NCBI GenBank assembly: GCA_030612175.1
Contig: JAUWOJ010000012.1
Location: 1-22,605 of the forward strand
Reading direction: 5' to 3'
Source of the DNA: Candidatus Bipolaricaulota bacterium
Lineage (GTDB): Bacteria > Bipolaricaulota > Bipolaricaulia > UBA7950 > UBA9294
Length of the DNA stretch: 22,605 nt
A program made the translations under genes and the position numbers. Positions 1 to 8,080 of the stretch are shown here, piece after piece (the stretch's first letter is position 1; each line of letters begins with the position of its first letter). The notes under the pieces are model-generated. The model had not been told where the DNA came from and searched no databases. It saw only the letters and a program-made list of their open reading frames with translations.

Positions 1-1249
1 GGGAACCTCCTCCGTTCTTCTCCCGCTAATGATCTCCAAAGTCCTACATAACTCGGTAGCTCACCTGGGCTATCTTTCTAGTCTAGTCAGCATTATGGGG
101 GTTATCGGAAGCCTTATCTGGGGAAGGCTCTCTGATAGAGCTCACAGGCGCAAGCCTTTTGTAGTTCTAAGTTTTGCCGCGGTTAGTATTGGTTTTGTCG
201 CGGTCGCGCTTGCTCCCTCGTTCAACAGCCTACTATTGATCAACATGATCGTTAATTTCTTCTGGGTAGCCAACATTTCCGTTACCGTTCTTATCGTTAT
301 TGAGAACAGAGAAGAATTGGAATGGGAGAGAAAGATCAGCCGCCTGAACCAAATTGCGGCTATCGGTTGGGCGGCCGGACTTGTTTTTGGGAGCTTCGCT
401 CTGGCTTGCATAACACATTTTCTGGAGGAATCAACGGCTATTCGTGCCCTATTTGTAATCCTCTCTCTGGGAAGCGTTGGAGCCGTGGTGCTCAGCCTGC
501 GGCTCATTCCACGTACCATTCCACGGTTTACCAAACGTCGTTTTCGTGGTACAGTAACCGCTTTGGGCAACCTTCTAATTGAGCGAGCACGTTTCGGCCC
601 CACACATTTATATCACCGCCTTCATCCCCGGAGGCTCCCTGCTCTCTTGTGGGGAAAAGAAGGGTTGAGCCGTGAGACAAAGCTGTTCATTCTTGCGGGT
701 GGTCTGGCATTTACCGCGTTCGGATTTGTGTTTATTCCTCTTCCGCTTCTCATGTCTGAATACTTTGGGTTCACCTCCTCGATAGTCTTTCTCTATTACA
801 TGGTTCACAGCGGGGCAATCGTTCTTGCTTACCCGTATGCGGAAAGGCGCATTCGCAGAGCGGGAAACAAGTCAATTCAACTTTGGTCGGCGGGTATACG
901 CTTGATTCTATTCGCGGGGGCAGCAATCTTTCTCTGTTTGTCATCAATAACACCTCCTCACGTATCGCTCGTCGCTTTTTTCATACTCACAGGAGCAAGC
1001 TGGTCTTTCTTTCACCTTAGTGGGGTGACATTTGCGTCTCGACTAGCTAGGCCGCGGAATCGTGGACAGGTGCTAGGCCTATACATAGCCAGCGCTGGGC
1101 TAGGATCAATCATTGCTGGAGTAAGCAGTGGATATATTGCCGAATACGTAGGTTACTGGGCTGTGTTTGCTGTCGCCGCGGTAACCCTCGGGCTCTCTAT
1201 TGTGATCCTTTACGGCCTTCCGCGTGCACCCGAGAATCAACCGCGTTGA
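1..1249 (+). CDS. MFS-family transporter, 5' end outside window
   Basis: This is a major facilitator superfamily permease of the inner membrane; the substrate cannot be told. The first ATG inside the window is at 29, but the frame is open to the window edge, and the codons before it read GTSSVLLPL, a hydrophobic stretch that completes membrane helix 1. The gene therefore very probably starts upstream. From that ATG 406 residues are present. The loop after helix 2 carries the MFS motif A pattern G-x-L-S-D-R-x-x-R-R-K-P. About ten further hydrophobic segments follow, split into two halves by a long Arg/Lys-rich central loop (about residues 158-222 counted from position 29). The C-terminus is short and polar. 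uvrC begins about 140 bp downstream on the same strand, with no evident terminator between them. Family assignment is firm; drug efflux or sugar export are both possible. Confidence 0.88.
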   Translation, partial: GTSSVLLPLMISKVLHNSVAHLGYLSSLVSIMGVIGSLIWGRLSDRAHRRKPFVVLSFAAVSIGFVAVALAPSFNSLLLINMIVNFFWVANISVTVLIVIENREELEWERKISRLNQIAAIGWAAGLVFGSFALACITHFLEESTAIRALFVILSLGSVGAVVLSLRLIPRTIPRFTKRRFRGTVTALGNLLIERARFGPTHLYHRLHPRRLPALLWGKEGLSRETKLFILAGGLAFTAFGFVFIPLPLLMSEYFGFTSSIVFLYYMVHSGAIVLAYPYAERRIRRAGNKSIQLWSAGIRLILFAGAAIFLCLSSITPPHVSLVAFFILTGASWSFFHLSGVTFASRLARPRNRGQVLGLYIASAGLGSIIAGVSSGYIAEYVGYWAVFAVAAVTLGLSIVILYGLPRAPENQPR

Positions 1250-1392
1250 AATTCCTTTCCTTTGGGTCTATGCTCGTTGCGCGAAGGAGAATAAACTAGA
1301 ACCGGTGAATAAACATCAACTCAAGCGAATCGCGTTAGTAGACACATCCGGTGCAGGAAGAGCCCTATCAAGCGTGCCTCCCAGAGTATATC

Positions 1393-3282
1393 ATGCCAAC
1401 AACTGGACTAATTAAAGATAGACTAGTATCGCTTCCCTCTTCGCCGGGAGTTTATCTGATGAAAGATGCCACCGGAAAGGTTATCTATGTGGGGAAAGCA
1501 ACTGTATTGAAGCACAGGGTTCGCTCCTATTTTCAATCCACCAAGAAAATGGAGATAAAGTCGCGAGCATTGACGGAACAAATTGCTGATTTTGAAGTAA
1601 TTCAAACAGAGACTGAAACGGAAGCATTCATCCTCGAAGACAATCTGATCAAGCGCTACCAGCCTCGATTCAACATCCGCCTGCGCGATGACAAGCGCTA
1701 CCCTTATCTTAAGATCACTAACGAAGCATTTCCGCGCGTATTGATTACGCGCCGTCGTAATCCGGATGGCGCTCGTTACTATGGCCCGTATACAAATGCC
1801 AAGGCAATGCGCTCGGTCCTAAAGCTTGCGCAGAAACTGTTCTTGATTCGTGCCTGTAACCTAGCTCTTCCACTTAGCGCTCCCCGCAGGCCGTGTCTCA
1901 GCTATCATATCGGCCGGTGTTCGGGCCCATGCGCGGGGATTGTTACTGAAGAGGAATATACGCAGAGCATCGAACAGGCGGCGCTGTTACTTTCGGGCAA
2001 GATCCCTGGATTGCTGAGCGACATAAGAACCCAGATGAACAGCGCTGTGACAAAAGAGCGGTTTGAGGAAGCTACCAGGTTACGTGATCAGATCGTACAC
2101 CTCGGGCATACACTCCAGCGACAGTCAGTTGTCTTAGGCGATATGATCGATCGAGATATCATTGGGATAACCCTAGAGGGAGAGCAAGCGTGCGCCAATG
2201 TATTCTTTATCCGCGACGGAAGGTTAACCGGAAGGGAGACATTTCATCTGCTTGCGCCTGGCGATCCTGGCATAGGCGCGGTGCTAACCGCCTTTATTTC
2301 TCAGTACTATGCCAAGGCAGCGATCATTCCGCGAGAGATTCTCATACCGACAATGATTGAACAAGAAGCGCTGTCGCGGTGGCTCTGTTCGTTGCGGAGA
2401 AGAAAAGTTACGATCAAAGTGCCTAGACGAGGGGAAAAGCATCGCCTAATAACAATGGCTAGTAACAATGCCCGCCATTCGCTAAGGAGTGAACAGCTGA
2501 CCAATGCCCTTCACCTCGATTCCACTCTAGCCCTCTCTGAACTTACCGCTGTGCTTTCTCTTCCCTGCTTCCCTTATCGTATCGAGGCGTTTGATATCTC
2601 CAATACACAAGGACAGCAGGCAACCGGATCGATGGTTGTATTCAAAGGAGGAAAACCGCTGCGTGACGCGTATCGAAGGTTCAAGATTCGGGCGTCCGGC
2701 AAGCCCAATGATTACGCGATGATGGCCGAAGTTCTTCGTCGTCGCTTCCGGCGAGGCTTTGCGGAGCTAAACGATCCCAGTATCTCGCGGGGAAGCTTCT
2801 CTGATTTTCCCGATCTTTTACTGGTTGATGGTGGGAAAGGCCAGCTGAATATTGCAGTCGGTGTGCTAAAAGAGCTCAAGATCGATGAAATACCGGCGAT
2901 TGGTCTAGCAAAACGCCACGAACAAGTTTTTCAGTTCGGGAATCCTGATCCAATCAGCCTTCCTTCTGACAGTAAGGCGCTTTTGTTGCTCCGCGCGGTT
3001 CGAGACGAGGCACATAGGTTTGCGATTACCTACCATCGTCGTCTGCGGGGTCGCAGAAGCCTCGCCTCAGTACTCGACGAGATCCCCGGAATAGGACCAA
3101 AGCGCAAAGCGGCGCTAATCAAGCGCTTTGGATCTTTGGAGGGGCTCTCTCGGGCCAAGGTGGAAGAAATCGTCTCCCTTCCAAAGATTCCTCGCTCCAT
3201 CGCTCAAGAGATTGCTGATCGCCTTCAAAGGGGTGAAAACCCAGTCGGCAGTCGGGGGGCCGAGAAAAGGCAAGTTAAATAG
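1393..3282 (+). CDS. uvrC: UvrABC excinuclease subunit C
   Basis: UvrC makes the dual incision in nucleotide excision repair together with UvrB. The ATG at 1393 gives 629 aa and starts at the usual family N-terminus. An in-frame GTG at 1351 would add 14 residues without a better ribosome-binding site, so it is not preferred. The N-terminal GIY-YIG nuclease has GVY at 19-21, YVG at 32-34 and K35. A UVR helix-hairpin lies at about 209-246. The RNase H-like nuclease shows the Asp/Asp/His set at about D401 (FDISNTQ), D479 (LVDGGKGQ) and H541. Tandem helix-hairpin-helix motifs (IPGIGPKRK) occupy about 561-600. The last 14 or so residues (after RLQRGEN) lie beyond the conserved domain and are encoded by a dispersed intergenic repeat that also provides the stop codon. 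Confidence 0.97.
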   Translation: MPTTGLIKDRLVSLPSSPGVYLMKDATGKVIYVGKATVLKHRVRSYFQSTKKMEIKSRALTEQIADFEVIQTETETEAFILEDNLIKRYQPRFNIRLRDDKRYPYLKITNEAFPRVLITRRRNPDGARYYGPYTNAKAMRSVLKLAQKLFLIRACNLALPLSAPRRPCLSYHIGRCSGPCAGIVTEEEYTQSIEQAALLLSGKIPGLLSDIRTQMNSAVTKERFEEATRLRDQIVHLGHTLQRQSVVLGDMIDRDIIGITLEGEQACANVFFIRDGRLTGRETFHLLAPGDPGIGAVLTAFISQYYAKAAIIPREILIPTMIEQEALSRWLCSLRRRKVTIKVPRRGEKHRLITMASNNARHSLRSEQLTNALHLDSTLALSELTAVLSLPCFPYRIEAFDISNTQGQQATGSMVVFKGGKPLRDAYRRFKIRASGKPNDYAMMAEVLRRRFRRGFAELNDPSISRGSFSDFPDLLLVDGGKGQLNIAVGVLKELKIDEIPAIGLAKRHEQVFQFGNPDPISLPSDSKALLLLRAVRDEAHRFAITYHRRLRGRRSLASVLDEIPGIGPKRKAALIKRFGSLEGLSRAKVEEIVSLPKIPRSIAQEIADRLQRGENPVGSRGAEKRQVK

Positions 3283-3397
3283 TTGATTGGTTGATTGGTT
3301 TGATTCGTTCAATTGGTTAAGTAAGGAAGGGCGAACTGATACTGATAACTGAAAACTGACTTTCTTTCTGATAACTGCCTTTCTTCCTGATAACTGT
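3242..3397 (+). repeat. Modular dispersed repeat, copy A (uvrC 3' end)
   Basis: This copy begins inside the uvrC coding end with a CAGTCGGCAGTCGG module. It continues through a module at 3259-3294 that is 35/36 identical to 22270-22305 on the opposite strand. Then come octamer-like TTGATTGG units from 3283, and ACTGATAACTG-type units ending with two near copies of an 18-mer (first at 3360-3377). That 18-mer recurs exactly at 18079-18096. The uvrC stop TAG lies inside the shared 36-nt module. Confidence 0.88.
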
Positions 3398-3435
3398 AAT
3401 ATGTGATGAGTCAGAATTCGCGGGCTTCTTTTGTG

Positions 3436-3464
3436 TTGTGATCAGGAGTGTCATTGGCTAGAAT
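3436..3464 (+). promoter_or_regulatory. Putative sigma-70 type promoter of acs
   Basis: A TTGTGA -35 box (3436-3441) and TAGAAT -10 box (3459-3464) are separated by 17 bases. The predicted transcript start lies about 25 nt before the GTG at 3497 and leaves room for its Shine-Dalgarno sequence. This supports the GTG start over an upstream TTG at 3431, which would lie within the promoter. Confidence 0.5.
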
Positions 3465-3496
3465 TAGGAAAATTGAGCAACTTCAGGAGGTTAATC

Positions 3497-5470
3497 GTGT
3501 CGGAACGGATTAAGTGGGTGAAGGAAGATCCGACTAAAAAGAATTGTTTTTGGCCAACCGAGGCTCTGAAGAAACGAGCCTGGATAGCAGATGACTCAAT
3601 CTATACGAAGGCAAAGTCCGATCCTGAGGGGTTTTGGGCAAAACAAGCCGAAGAGCTCCACTGGTTCAAGCATTGGGACAAGGTGTACGAGTTTACCCCG
3701 GAAAACTATAAGTGGTTTATCGGCGGCAAGCTCAATATCTCTCATAATTCCCTTGATCGTCATATTGAAGCCGGATATGGAGATCAAATCGCTGTTATTT
3801 GGGAGCCCGAGCCGGTAGAGGAAGAGTCTGTAAAGCTAACCTATAAGCAGCTTCACGATCTTGTCTCTAGATTTTCCAATGTTCTCAAGGGACTTGGAGT
3901 AAAGAAGGGTGACCGCGTTGGAATTTACCTTCCCATGATTCCAGAGGCAATTATTGCGATGCAAGCATGTGCTCGTATTGGCGCTCCGCATAGCGTTGTC
4001 TTCTCCGCGTTCAGTCCGGACTCCTTGCGTGACCGCATGACTGACGCGCGGGCCAAGGTGTTAATTACCGCCGATGGATACTACCGTCGCGGCAAGCCGA
4101 TCAATTTGAAGAAGAATGCCGATGCTGGAGTTGTGGGAACGCCGGTGGAAAAAGTAGTTGTTGTAAGACGACTTGGCGGGGATGTTCCCATGAACCAAGG
4201 TCGCGACCTGTGGTACCACGAGCTAATGGAGAATGCTTCCAATGACTGTCCGGCTGAGGAAATGGACTCCGAAGACCTCGCGTTCCTTCTTTATACCTCG
4301 GGAACAACGGGAAAGCCTAAAGGGATCATGCATACAACTGGCGGTTACGCGGTTCAATCCTACCTGACAGCGAAGTGGAACTTTGACTTGCATCAGGGCG
4401 ATATCTATTGGTGCACCGCCGATGTTGGCTGGATTACTGGCCACACCTATATTAACTATGCGCCATTGATGAATGGAGTAACAACTGTGATATATGAAGG
4501 TTCGCCAGACGCGCCGGATTATGGTCGTATGTGGGCAATCATTGAAAAACACAAGATCACGCAGTTGTACACCGCTCCAACGGCAATTCGTATGTTCCTC
4601 AAGTGGGGAGACGAGTGGCCGGAGAAATACGATCTCTCTTCGCTGCGCCTTCTGGGAACGGTTGGTGAGCCGATCAATGTTAATGCGTGGATGTGGTATT
4701 TCGACAAGATCGGTGGTGGCTGCTGCCCGATTATTGACACTTGGTGGCAGACCGAGACAGGAGCTAATATGGTAAATAATCTTCCCGGGATTGGTCCATT
4801 TGTTCCCACGGTTGCCGGACGCGCATTTCCTGGTATTATTGCCGGTGTTCTGGATGCTGGGGGGTCACCGGTCCCAGCTGGCGAAGGAGGATATCTAACG
4901 ATTTGCAGTCCTTTCCCACCAGCCTTGACACGAGGGATCTATGGGGATATGGAGCGCTTTAAGGCACAGTACTATGCAGAATATGGCTCAGAGCGCTATT
5001 TTACCAGTGATGGTGCGCGCAAGGATGTACAGGGGAACATACGCATTACTGGGCGTGTGGACGATGTGATGAATGTTGCCGGCCATCGCCTTGCTACCGC
5101 TGAGGTAGAAAGCGCCCTTGCGCAAAATGAAAATGTCGCCGAGGCTGCGGTAGTCTCTCGCCCACACGACATCAAGGGAGAGGTTCCAGTTGCGTTCGTG
5201 TTATTGAAGGCTGGAATCGAGCACTCTGAACAGGTGAAAAAGGGGTTGATCAAGACGGTTGATTCAATTATTGGACCTACTGCTCGGCCTGACGAGATCA
5301 TCTTTGTTGACGATGTCCCAAAAACTCGTTCAGGGAAGATCATGCGTCGTGTATTGAAGGCACTTGTGTGTAACGAACCGGTGGGAAACCTGACGTCTTT
5401 GCGTAACCCGGAGTGCGTCGATCGCCTGAAAGAGAAAGTTGAACACAAAGAACAAGAAGGCTGTTCTTGA
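3497..5470 (+). CDS. acs: Acetyl-CoA synthetase (AMP-forming)
   Basis: Acs is a cytoplasmic ANL-superfamily enzyme that converts acetate, ATP and CoA to acetyl-CoA, AMP and PPi. The GTG at 3497 is chosen because AGGAGG (3485-3490) precedes it by 6 nt; this gives 657 aa, typical for Acs. The P-loop A3 motif YTSGTTGKPKG is at 266-276, the A5 motif WWQTETG starts at W416, and the C-terminal catalytic lysine (RSGK) is K614, the residue acetylated in regulated Acs enzymes. The Trp pair before QTETG is the one that closes the small acetate pocket, favouring acetate over longer acids. Its stop overlaps the start of the transporter gene, forming a two-gene acetate uptake and activation unit. The promoter is separate from uvrC. 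Confidence 0.96.
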   Translation: MSERIKWVKEDPTKKNCFWPTEALKKRAWIADDSIYTKAKSDPEGFWAKQAEELHWFKHWDKVYEFTPENYKWFIGGKLNISHNSLDRHIEAGYGDQIAVIWEPEPVEEESVKLTYKQLHDLVSRFSNVLKGLGVKKGDRVGIYLPMIPEAIIAMQACARIGAPHSVVFSAFSPDSLRDRMTDARAKVLITADGYYRRGKPINLKKNADAGVVGTPVEKVVVVRRLGGDVPMNQGRDLWYHELMENASNDCPAEEMDSEDLAFLLYTSGTTGKPKGIMHTTGGYAVQSYLTAKWNFDLHQGDIYWCTADVGWITGHTYINYAPLMNGVTTVIYEGSPDAPDYGRMWAIIEKHKITQLYTAPTAIRMFLKWGDEWPEKYDLSSLRLLGTVGEPINVNAWMWYFDKIGGGCCPIIDTWWQTETGANMVNNLPGIGPFVPTVAGRAFPGIIAGVLDAGGSPVPAGEGGYLTICSPFPPALTRGIYGDMERFKAQYYAEYGSERYFTSDGARKDVQGNIRITGRVDDVMNVAGHRLATAEVESALAQNENVAEAAVVSRPHDIKGEVPVAFVLLKAGIEHSEQVKKGLIKTVDSIIGPTARPDEIIFVDDVPKTRSGKIMRRVLKALVCNEPVGNLTSLRNPECVDRLKEKVEHKEQEGCS

Positions 5471-6048
5471 GCGAAACAAACAAACCTGGTCTTGCCAATG
5501 TTGGCGCGTTGGGCTTGGGTGGATTTGCCCTATCTACATTCATCCTGAATATTGTCAACGCCGGACTAGTTGATGAGGCGGCACTTGGGATTGTGATGCC
5601 GATTGCCATGCTTTATGGAGGGCTGGCACAATTTGCTGCTGGAATGTGGGATGTGCGGAGAGGGGACACGTTTGGCGCTACTTGTTTCTCGTCTTTTGGC
5701 GCGTTTTGGATGGGACTCGCTCTATTCTTTTTCCTAAAGCTTGCTGGTGTAGGGGCATTTGTTGATGTGCCTGCTGGCGGCATCGCGGTTGTTCTCATCG
5801 CGTGGGGAGTGTTTACTGGATATGCGACCATTGCCTCGCTCAAGCTTCCCAAGGCAATCACATGGGTGTTTGTCACCCTAACGATCTTGTTCCTTCTGCT
5901 AGCGATTGGTCAGTTTAGCCCAATTGTACACAAGATTGCTGGTTACGAAGGCTTGCTGTGCGCGTTGATCGCCTGGTATGCATCGGCGGGGATACTGATC
6001 AATACCGTACACGGACGCGTGATTATTCCATTAGGAGAGCGAAAGTAG
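5467..6048 (+). CDS. satP: Acetate/succinate transporter, GPR1/FUN34/YaaH family
   Basis: This is a 193-aa inner-membrane transporter with about six hydrophobic helices. Family hallmarks are the N-terminal LGLGGFALSTF helix entry and the block YGGLAQFAAGMWDVRRGDTF followed by GATCFSSFGAFW. The family imports acetate (proton symport or channel-like). The start is a TTG at 5467, preceded by AGAAGG, and it overlaps the acs stop as TTGA, which implies translational coupling. Pairing with acs points to acetate as substrate, though succinate is also carried by E. coli SatP. A perfect hairpin lies 18 bp after the stop. Confidence 0.88.
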   Translation: MSETNKPGLANVGALGLGGFALSTFILNIVNAGLVDEAALGIVMPIAMLYGGLAQFAAGMWDVRRGDTFGATCFSSFGAFWMGLALFFFLKLAGVGAFVDVPAGGIAVVLIAWGVFTGYATIASLKLPKAITWVFVTLTILFLLLAIGQFSPIVHKIAGYEGLLCALIAWYASAGILINTVHGRVIIPLGERK

Positions 6049-6065
6049 AATCTATTGCAACCTGA

Positions 6066-6089
6066 CGGGGCAAGGAAAACCTTGCCCCG
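6066..6089 (+). terminator. Perfect 10-bp hairpin after acs-satP
   Basis: The arms CGGGGCAAGG (6066-6075) and CCTTGCCCCG (6080-6089) pair perfectly around an AAAA loop. It sits 18 bp after the transporter stop and is the natural end of the acs operon. No T-run follows, so it may be a non-canonical terminator, an mRNA 3'-end stabiliser, or a leader structure for the following strong ribosome-binding site at 6100. Confidence 0.5.
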
Positions 6090-6117
6090 GTGGCCTCACA
6101 AAGGAGGGAATCTCACT

Positions 6118-6162
6118 TTGCAAGAGGTCGCTTGTCTGCTTCTTAGCCCGTTATTCTGGTGA
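6118..6162 (+). CDS. Possible 14-codon leader peptide with strong RBS
   Basis: The sequence AAAGGAGGG (6100-6108) is one of the best Shine-Dalgarno matches in the window, but no long reading frame starts after it. The only suitable start is TTG at 6118, spaced about 10 nt, which opens MQEVACLLLSPLFW and stops at 6160-6162, 10 nt before the ATG of the coiled-coil gene. It could be a leader peptide coupling translation to that gene, or a chance site. No function can be assigned. Confidence 0.25.
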   Translation: MQEVACLLLSPLFW

Positions 6163-6172
6163 CAATAGCTGT

Positions 6173-6439
6173 ATGGATGCTTACGAATTTACGGACAAGC
6201 TCTTTCCTCGAGCTTCCTTGGAAGAGATTGACTTTGCGTGTGATCTTGAAAAGGTGCTTGTGGGAGAGGTCAGATATCTGCGACATTTGGTGGATAGAAA
6301 CCTTGAACAGACCAAGCTCGAGAAAGGCGCCGTCATTTGTGAGCTGCATGCCCGACTTAGCGACAAGGACGCGCAAATTGCCCATCTAACTGAAGAAAAT
6401 CAGTTCCTTAGGAAATCTTTATCCTCGTTCGCGAGTTGA
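6173..6439 (+). CDS. Small coiled-coil protein of unknown function
   Basis: This is an 88-aa, Glu/Leu-rich, mostly charged protein. The N-terminal 30 residues (MDAYEFTDKLFPRASLEEID) form no known motif, while about residues 30-85 show heptad-like spacing of Leu/Val/Ile typical of a coiled coil, with the end LTEENQFLRKSL. There is no signal peptide or membrane segment. The ATG has a weak ribosome-binding site of its own, but a mini-frame with a strong one ends just upstream. prfA begins 46 bp downstream on the same strand. The frame is preferred over the overlapping +3 frame (6159-6389) because of its regular heptads. I do not recognise the family; ZapB-like or DivIVA-like scaffolds are only analogies of shape. 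Confidence 0.6.
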   Translation: MDAYEFTDKLFPRASLEEIDFACDLEKVLVGEVRYLRHLVDRNLEQTKLEKGAVICELHARLSDKDAQIAHLTEENQFLRKSLSSFAS

Positions 6440-6485
6440 AGTTTCCGTTCCCATCTTGTAGTTTCTAGTTCATAAAAGAGATAAA

Positions 6486-7544
6486 ATGGCCCATATCCCC
6501 GCGTTACTTGTATCGATTAAGGAAGAACTTGCAGGCCTAGAGCAGCAGTTCATCGCCTCCAACGTGACCTCTACCCCTGGTTATCCTGAACTTGCGCGAC
6601 GCTATGCTCTTTTGCGGAAGGTCAGCAATCTCGGGGAAGAGTGGGGCCGCGTGGGTTCTTCAATCGCTGAACAAGAGGAATTGTGGGAAAGCGAAGAAGA
6701 TCTGCGCGATGAGATTGAAGACGCTCTGGCCGAAGATCGCGCTCTGCTGAGCAAGCTTGAACATGAGATCAAGAAGTTATTACTACCACCTGATCCCAAC
6801 GATGAAAAGAGCGCCATTATAGAAGTCCGGGCTGGAACAGGCGGGGATGAATCCAGTCTATTCGCCGCTGACCTGTTTAGGATGCATACTCGCTATGCTG
6901 AACAAAAGGGATTAAAGCTTTCCTTGCTAGATACTCACCCTACTTCACTTGGTGGATTCAAGCAGGTTATCTTTGCTGTTGAAGGAGAAGGGGCATATGG
7001 GTGTTTTCGCTACGAATCCGGAGTACATCGAGTACAACGCGTTCCGGAGACCGAATCTTCGGGAAGGATCCACACTTCAACGGCAACGGTTGCTGTCTTC
7101 CCTGAAGTGGAGGAAGTAGAGGTAGATATTAGTCCTAAAGACTTACGAATTGATACATTTCACGCTGCTGGGCCGGGCGGACAGAGCGTTAACACAACAG
7201 ATTCCGCAGTGCGAATCACCCATATTCCTACCGGGCTCATAGTGAGTTGCCAGGATGAGAAATCGCAGCACAAGAACAAAGCACAGGCTATGCGTGTATT
7301 GCGAGCCAGACTAAGAAGCCTCTATGAACAAGAGCAAGAGAAAGAGCTAAGCGCCACACGTCGCAAACAGATTGGGTCTGGTGAGCGCAGCGAGAAGATC
7401 CGTACGTATAACTTCCCGCAAAATCGAGTCACCGATCACCGGATTAACCTCACCATCTATCGGCTGGAAGAGATACTCGCGGGGAATCTGGACTTATTGA
7501 CCGAGCAACTGCGCGAGGCAATCGCCGAGAAGGTGGCATTGTAA
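6486..7544 (+). CDS. prfA: Peptide chain release factor 1
   Basis: RF1 recognises UAA and UAG in the ribosomal A site and triggers peptide release. The 352-aa protein has the catalytic GGQ at 231-233 (HAAGPGGQSVN), whose Gln is normally methylated by PrmC. The codon-reading motif is PET at 187-189, fitting the RF1 P-x-T pattern and not the SPF of RF2. An acidic helical N-terminal domain precedes it. The ATG at 6486 is preceded only by a weak AGAG element. The usual partner prmC (hemK) does not follow; instead a gene-free repeat region begins. RF1 identity is secure from the GGQ and P-x-T motifs and the length. Confidence 0.97.
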   Translation: MAHIPALLVSIKEELAGLEQQFIASNVTSTPGYPELARRYALLRKVSNLGEEWGRVGSSIAEQEELWESEEDLRDEIEDALAEDRALLSKLEHEIKKLLLPPDPNDEKSAIIEVRAGTGGDESSLFAADLFRMHTRYAEQKGLKLSLLDTHPTSLGGFKQVIFAVEGEGAYGCFRYESGVHRVQRVPETESSGRIHTSTATVAVFPEVEEVEVDISPKDLRIDTFHAAGPGGQSVNTTDSAVRITHIPTGLIVSCQDEKSQHKNKAQAMRVLRARLRSLYEQEQEKELSATRRKQIGSGERSEKIRTYNFPQNRVTDHRINLTIYRLEEILAGNLDLLTEQLREAIAEKVAL

Positions 7545-8039
7545 AAGAACGTTTCCTGCTCTATTTCAGGTTCCTCGCGGTTAAGGCAAGGTAACCCAAA
7601 GAAAGACTCACAAGATGAGTCTCTCGCAGAGCCGCAGAGAACGCAGAGGAAACCCTCTTTAAGGTTTAAACCATGAATGGTGTCGTGCTACATGATCCAT
7701 GAACCCTCTACGTAGGACAGTACTTGACCGCGGAGGACGCAGAGTACGCAGAGGAAACATTTGTCTTGTTTTTCATAATCATACTGTGGTTTTTGTCTGT
7801 AAAGTAAAGAACATGCCTTCCTCCGCGATCTCCGCGCCCTCTGCGGTAAAATATCTTTAGTTTTAGTAGTAAGATGTCTGTGCCTTTAATAGCCATATCT
7901 CTGCCTTCCTCTGCGGTCTTGGCGTCTTGAGTGAGTGAAACGAACGGGCGAGGAAAAAGATTCATGTCAGAAGGAGGTCGTTATTCGAGCCCCTACCTTG
8001 CCTGGAGTGTGAGAAACCCTATTTCATAGTACTCTTCGG
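7545..8039. other. Gene-free region with nested inverted repeats
   Basis: This stretch between prfA and the tRNA-Ile promoter has no convincing coding frame; the one long frame on the minus strand (7708-7965) runs through repeats. It holds four degenerate copies of a GCAGAGG-rich element: two on plus (about 7623-7653 and 7727-7759) and two on minus (about 7817-7852 and 7895-7935). A small hairpin, AGACTCA/TGAGTCT with a 5-nt loop (7604-7622), precedes the first copy and could act at the prfA mRNA end. Nothing else is recognised. Confidence 0.7.
7623..7935. repeat. Nested inverted array of GCAGAGG-type repeats
   Basis: Copies i (7623-7653, +), ii (7727-7759, +), iii (7817-7852, -) and iv (7895-7935, -) share units such as ACGCAGAGGAA and CCGCAGAGGAAGG. 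The order ++-- means i can pair with iv and ii with iii in RNA or as a cruciform. Copies are only roughly similar (about three quarters identical between ii and the complement of iii by eye). Similar GCAGAGG-rich intergenic sequence is, from memory, common in environmental bacterial genomes. Confidence 0.7.
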
Positions 8040-8068
8040 TTGACAATCATTATTCCCATCGCTACCAT
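8040..8068 (+). promoter_or_regulatory. Promoter of tRNA-Ile
   Basis: A consensus TTGACA (8040-8045), a 17-base spacer and TACCAT (8063-8068) predict a start at about 8075, six bases before the mature tRNA 5' end. It is one of the best sigma-70 type promoters in the window, as expected for a stable RNA. Confidence 0.7.
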
Positions 8069-8080
8069 ATTGAGGGTTTG

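Noticed and set aside
1305..1415. Small frame starting GTG after GAAGGAG, before and into uvrC
   Set aside because: Spacing from the ribosome-binding site is about 17 nt, the product shows no motif and it overlaps the uvrC start in another frame.
3431..3496. Upstream TTG start for acs adding 22 residues
   Set aside because: The added peptide is not Acs-like, it overlaps the likely promoter, and the GTG at 3497 has AGGAGG at ideal spacing.
4996..5448. 150-codon minus-strand frame within acs
   Set aside because: A shadow of the strongly supported acs frame; no motif, Ser/Arg-rich composition typical of antisense frames.
6440..6485. TAGTTTCTAGTT-like bases before prfA as another 3'-end repeat copy
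   Set aside because: Too short and without match to the modules seen elsewhere; not distinguishable from chance.
7708..7965. 85-codon minus-strand frame after prfA
   Set aside because: It consists largely of the inverted repeat copies and low-complexity Arg/Gly codons; no protein features.
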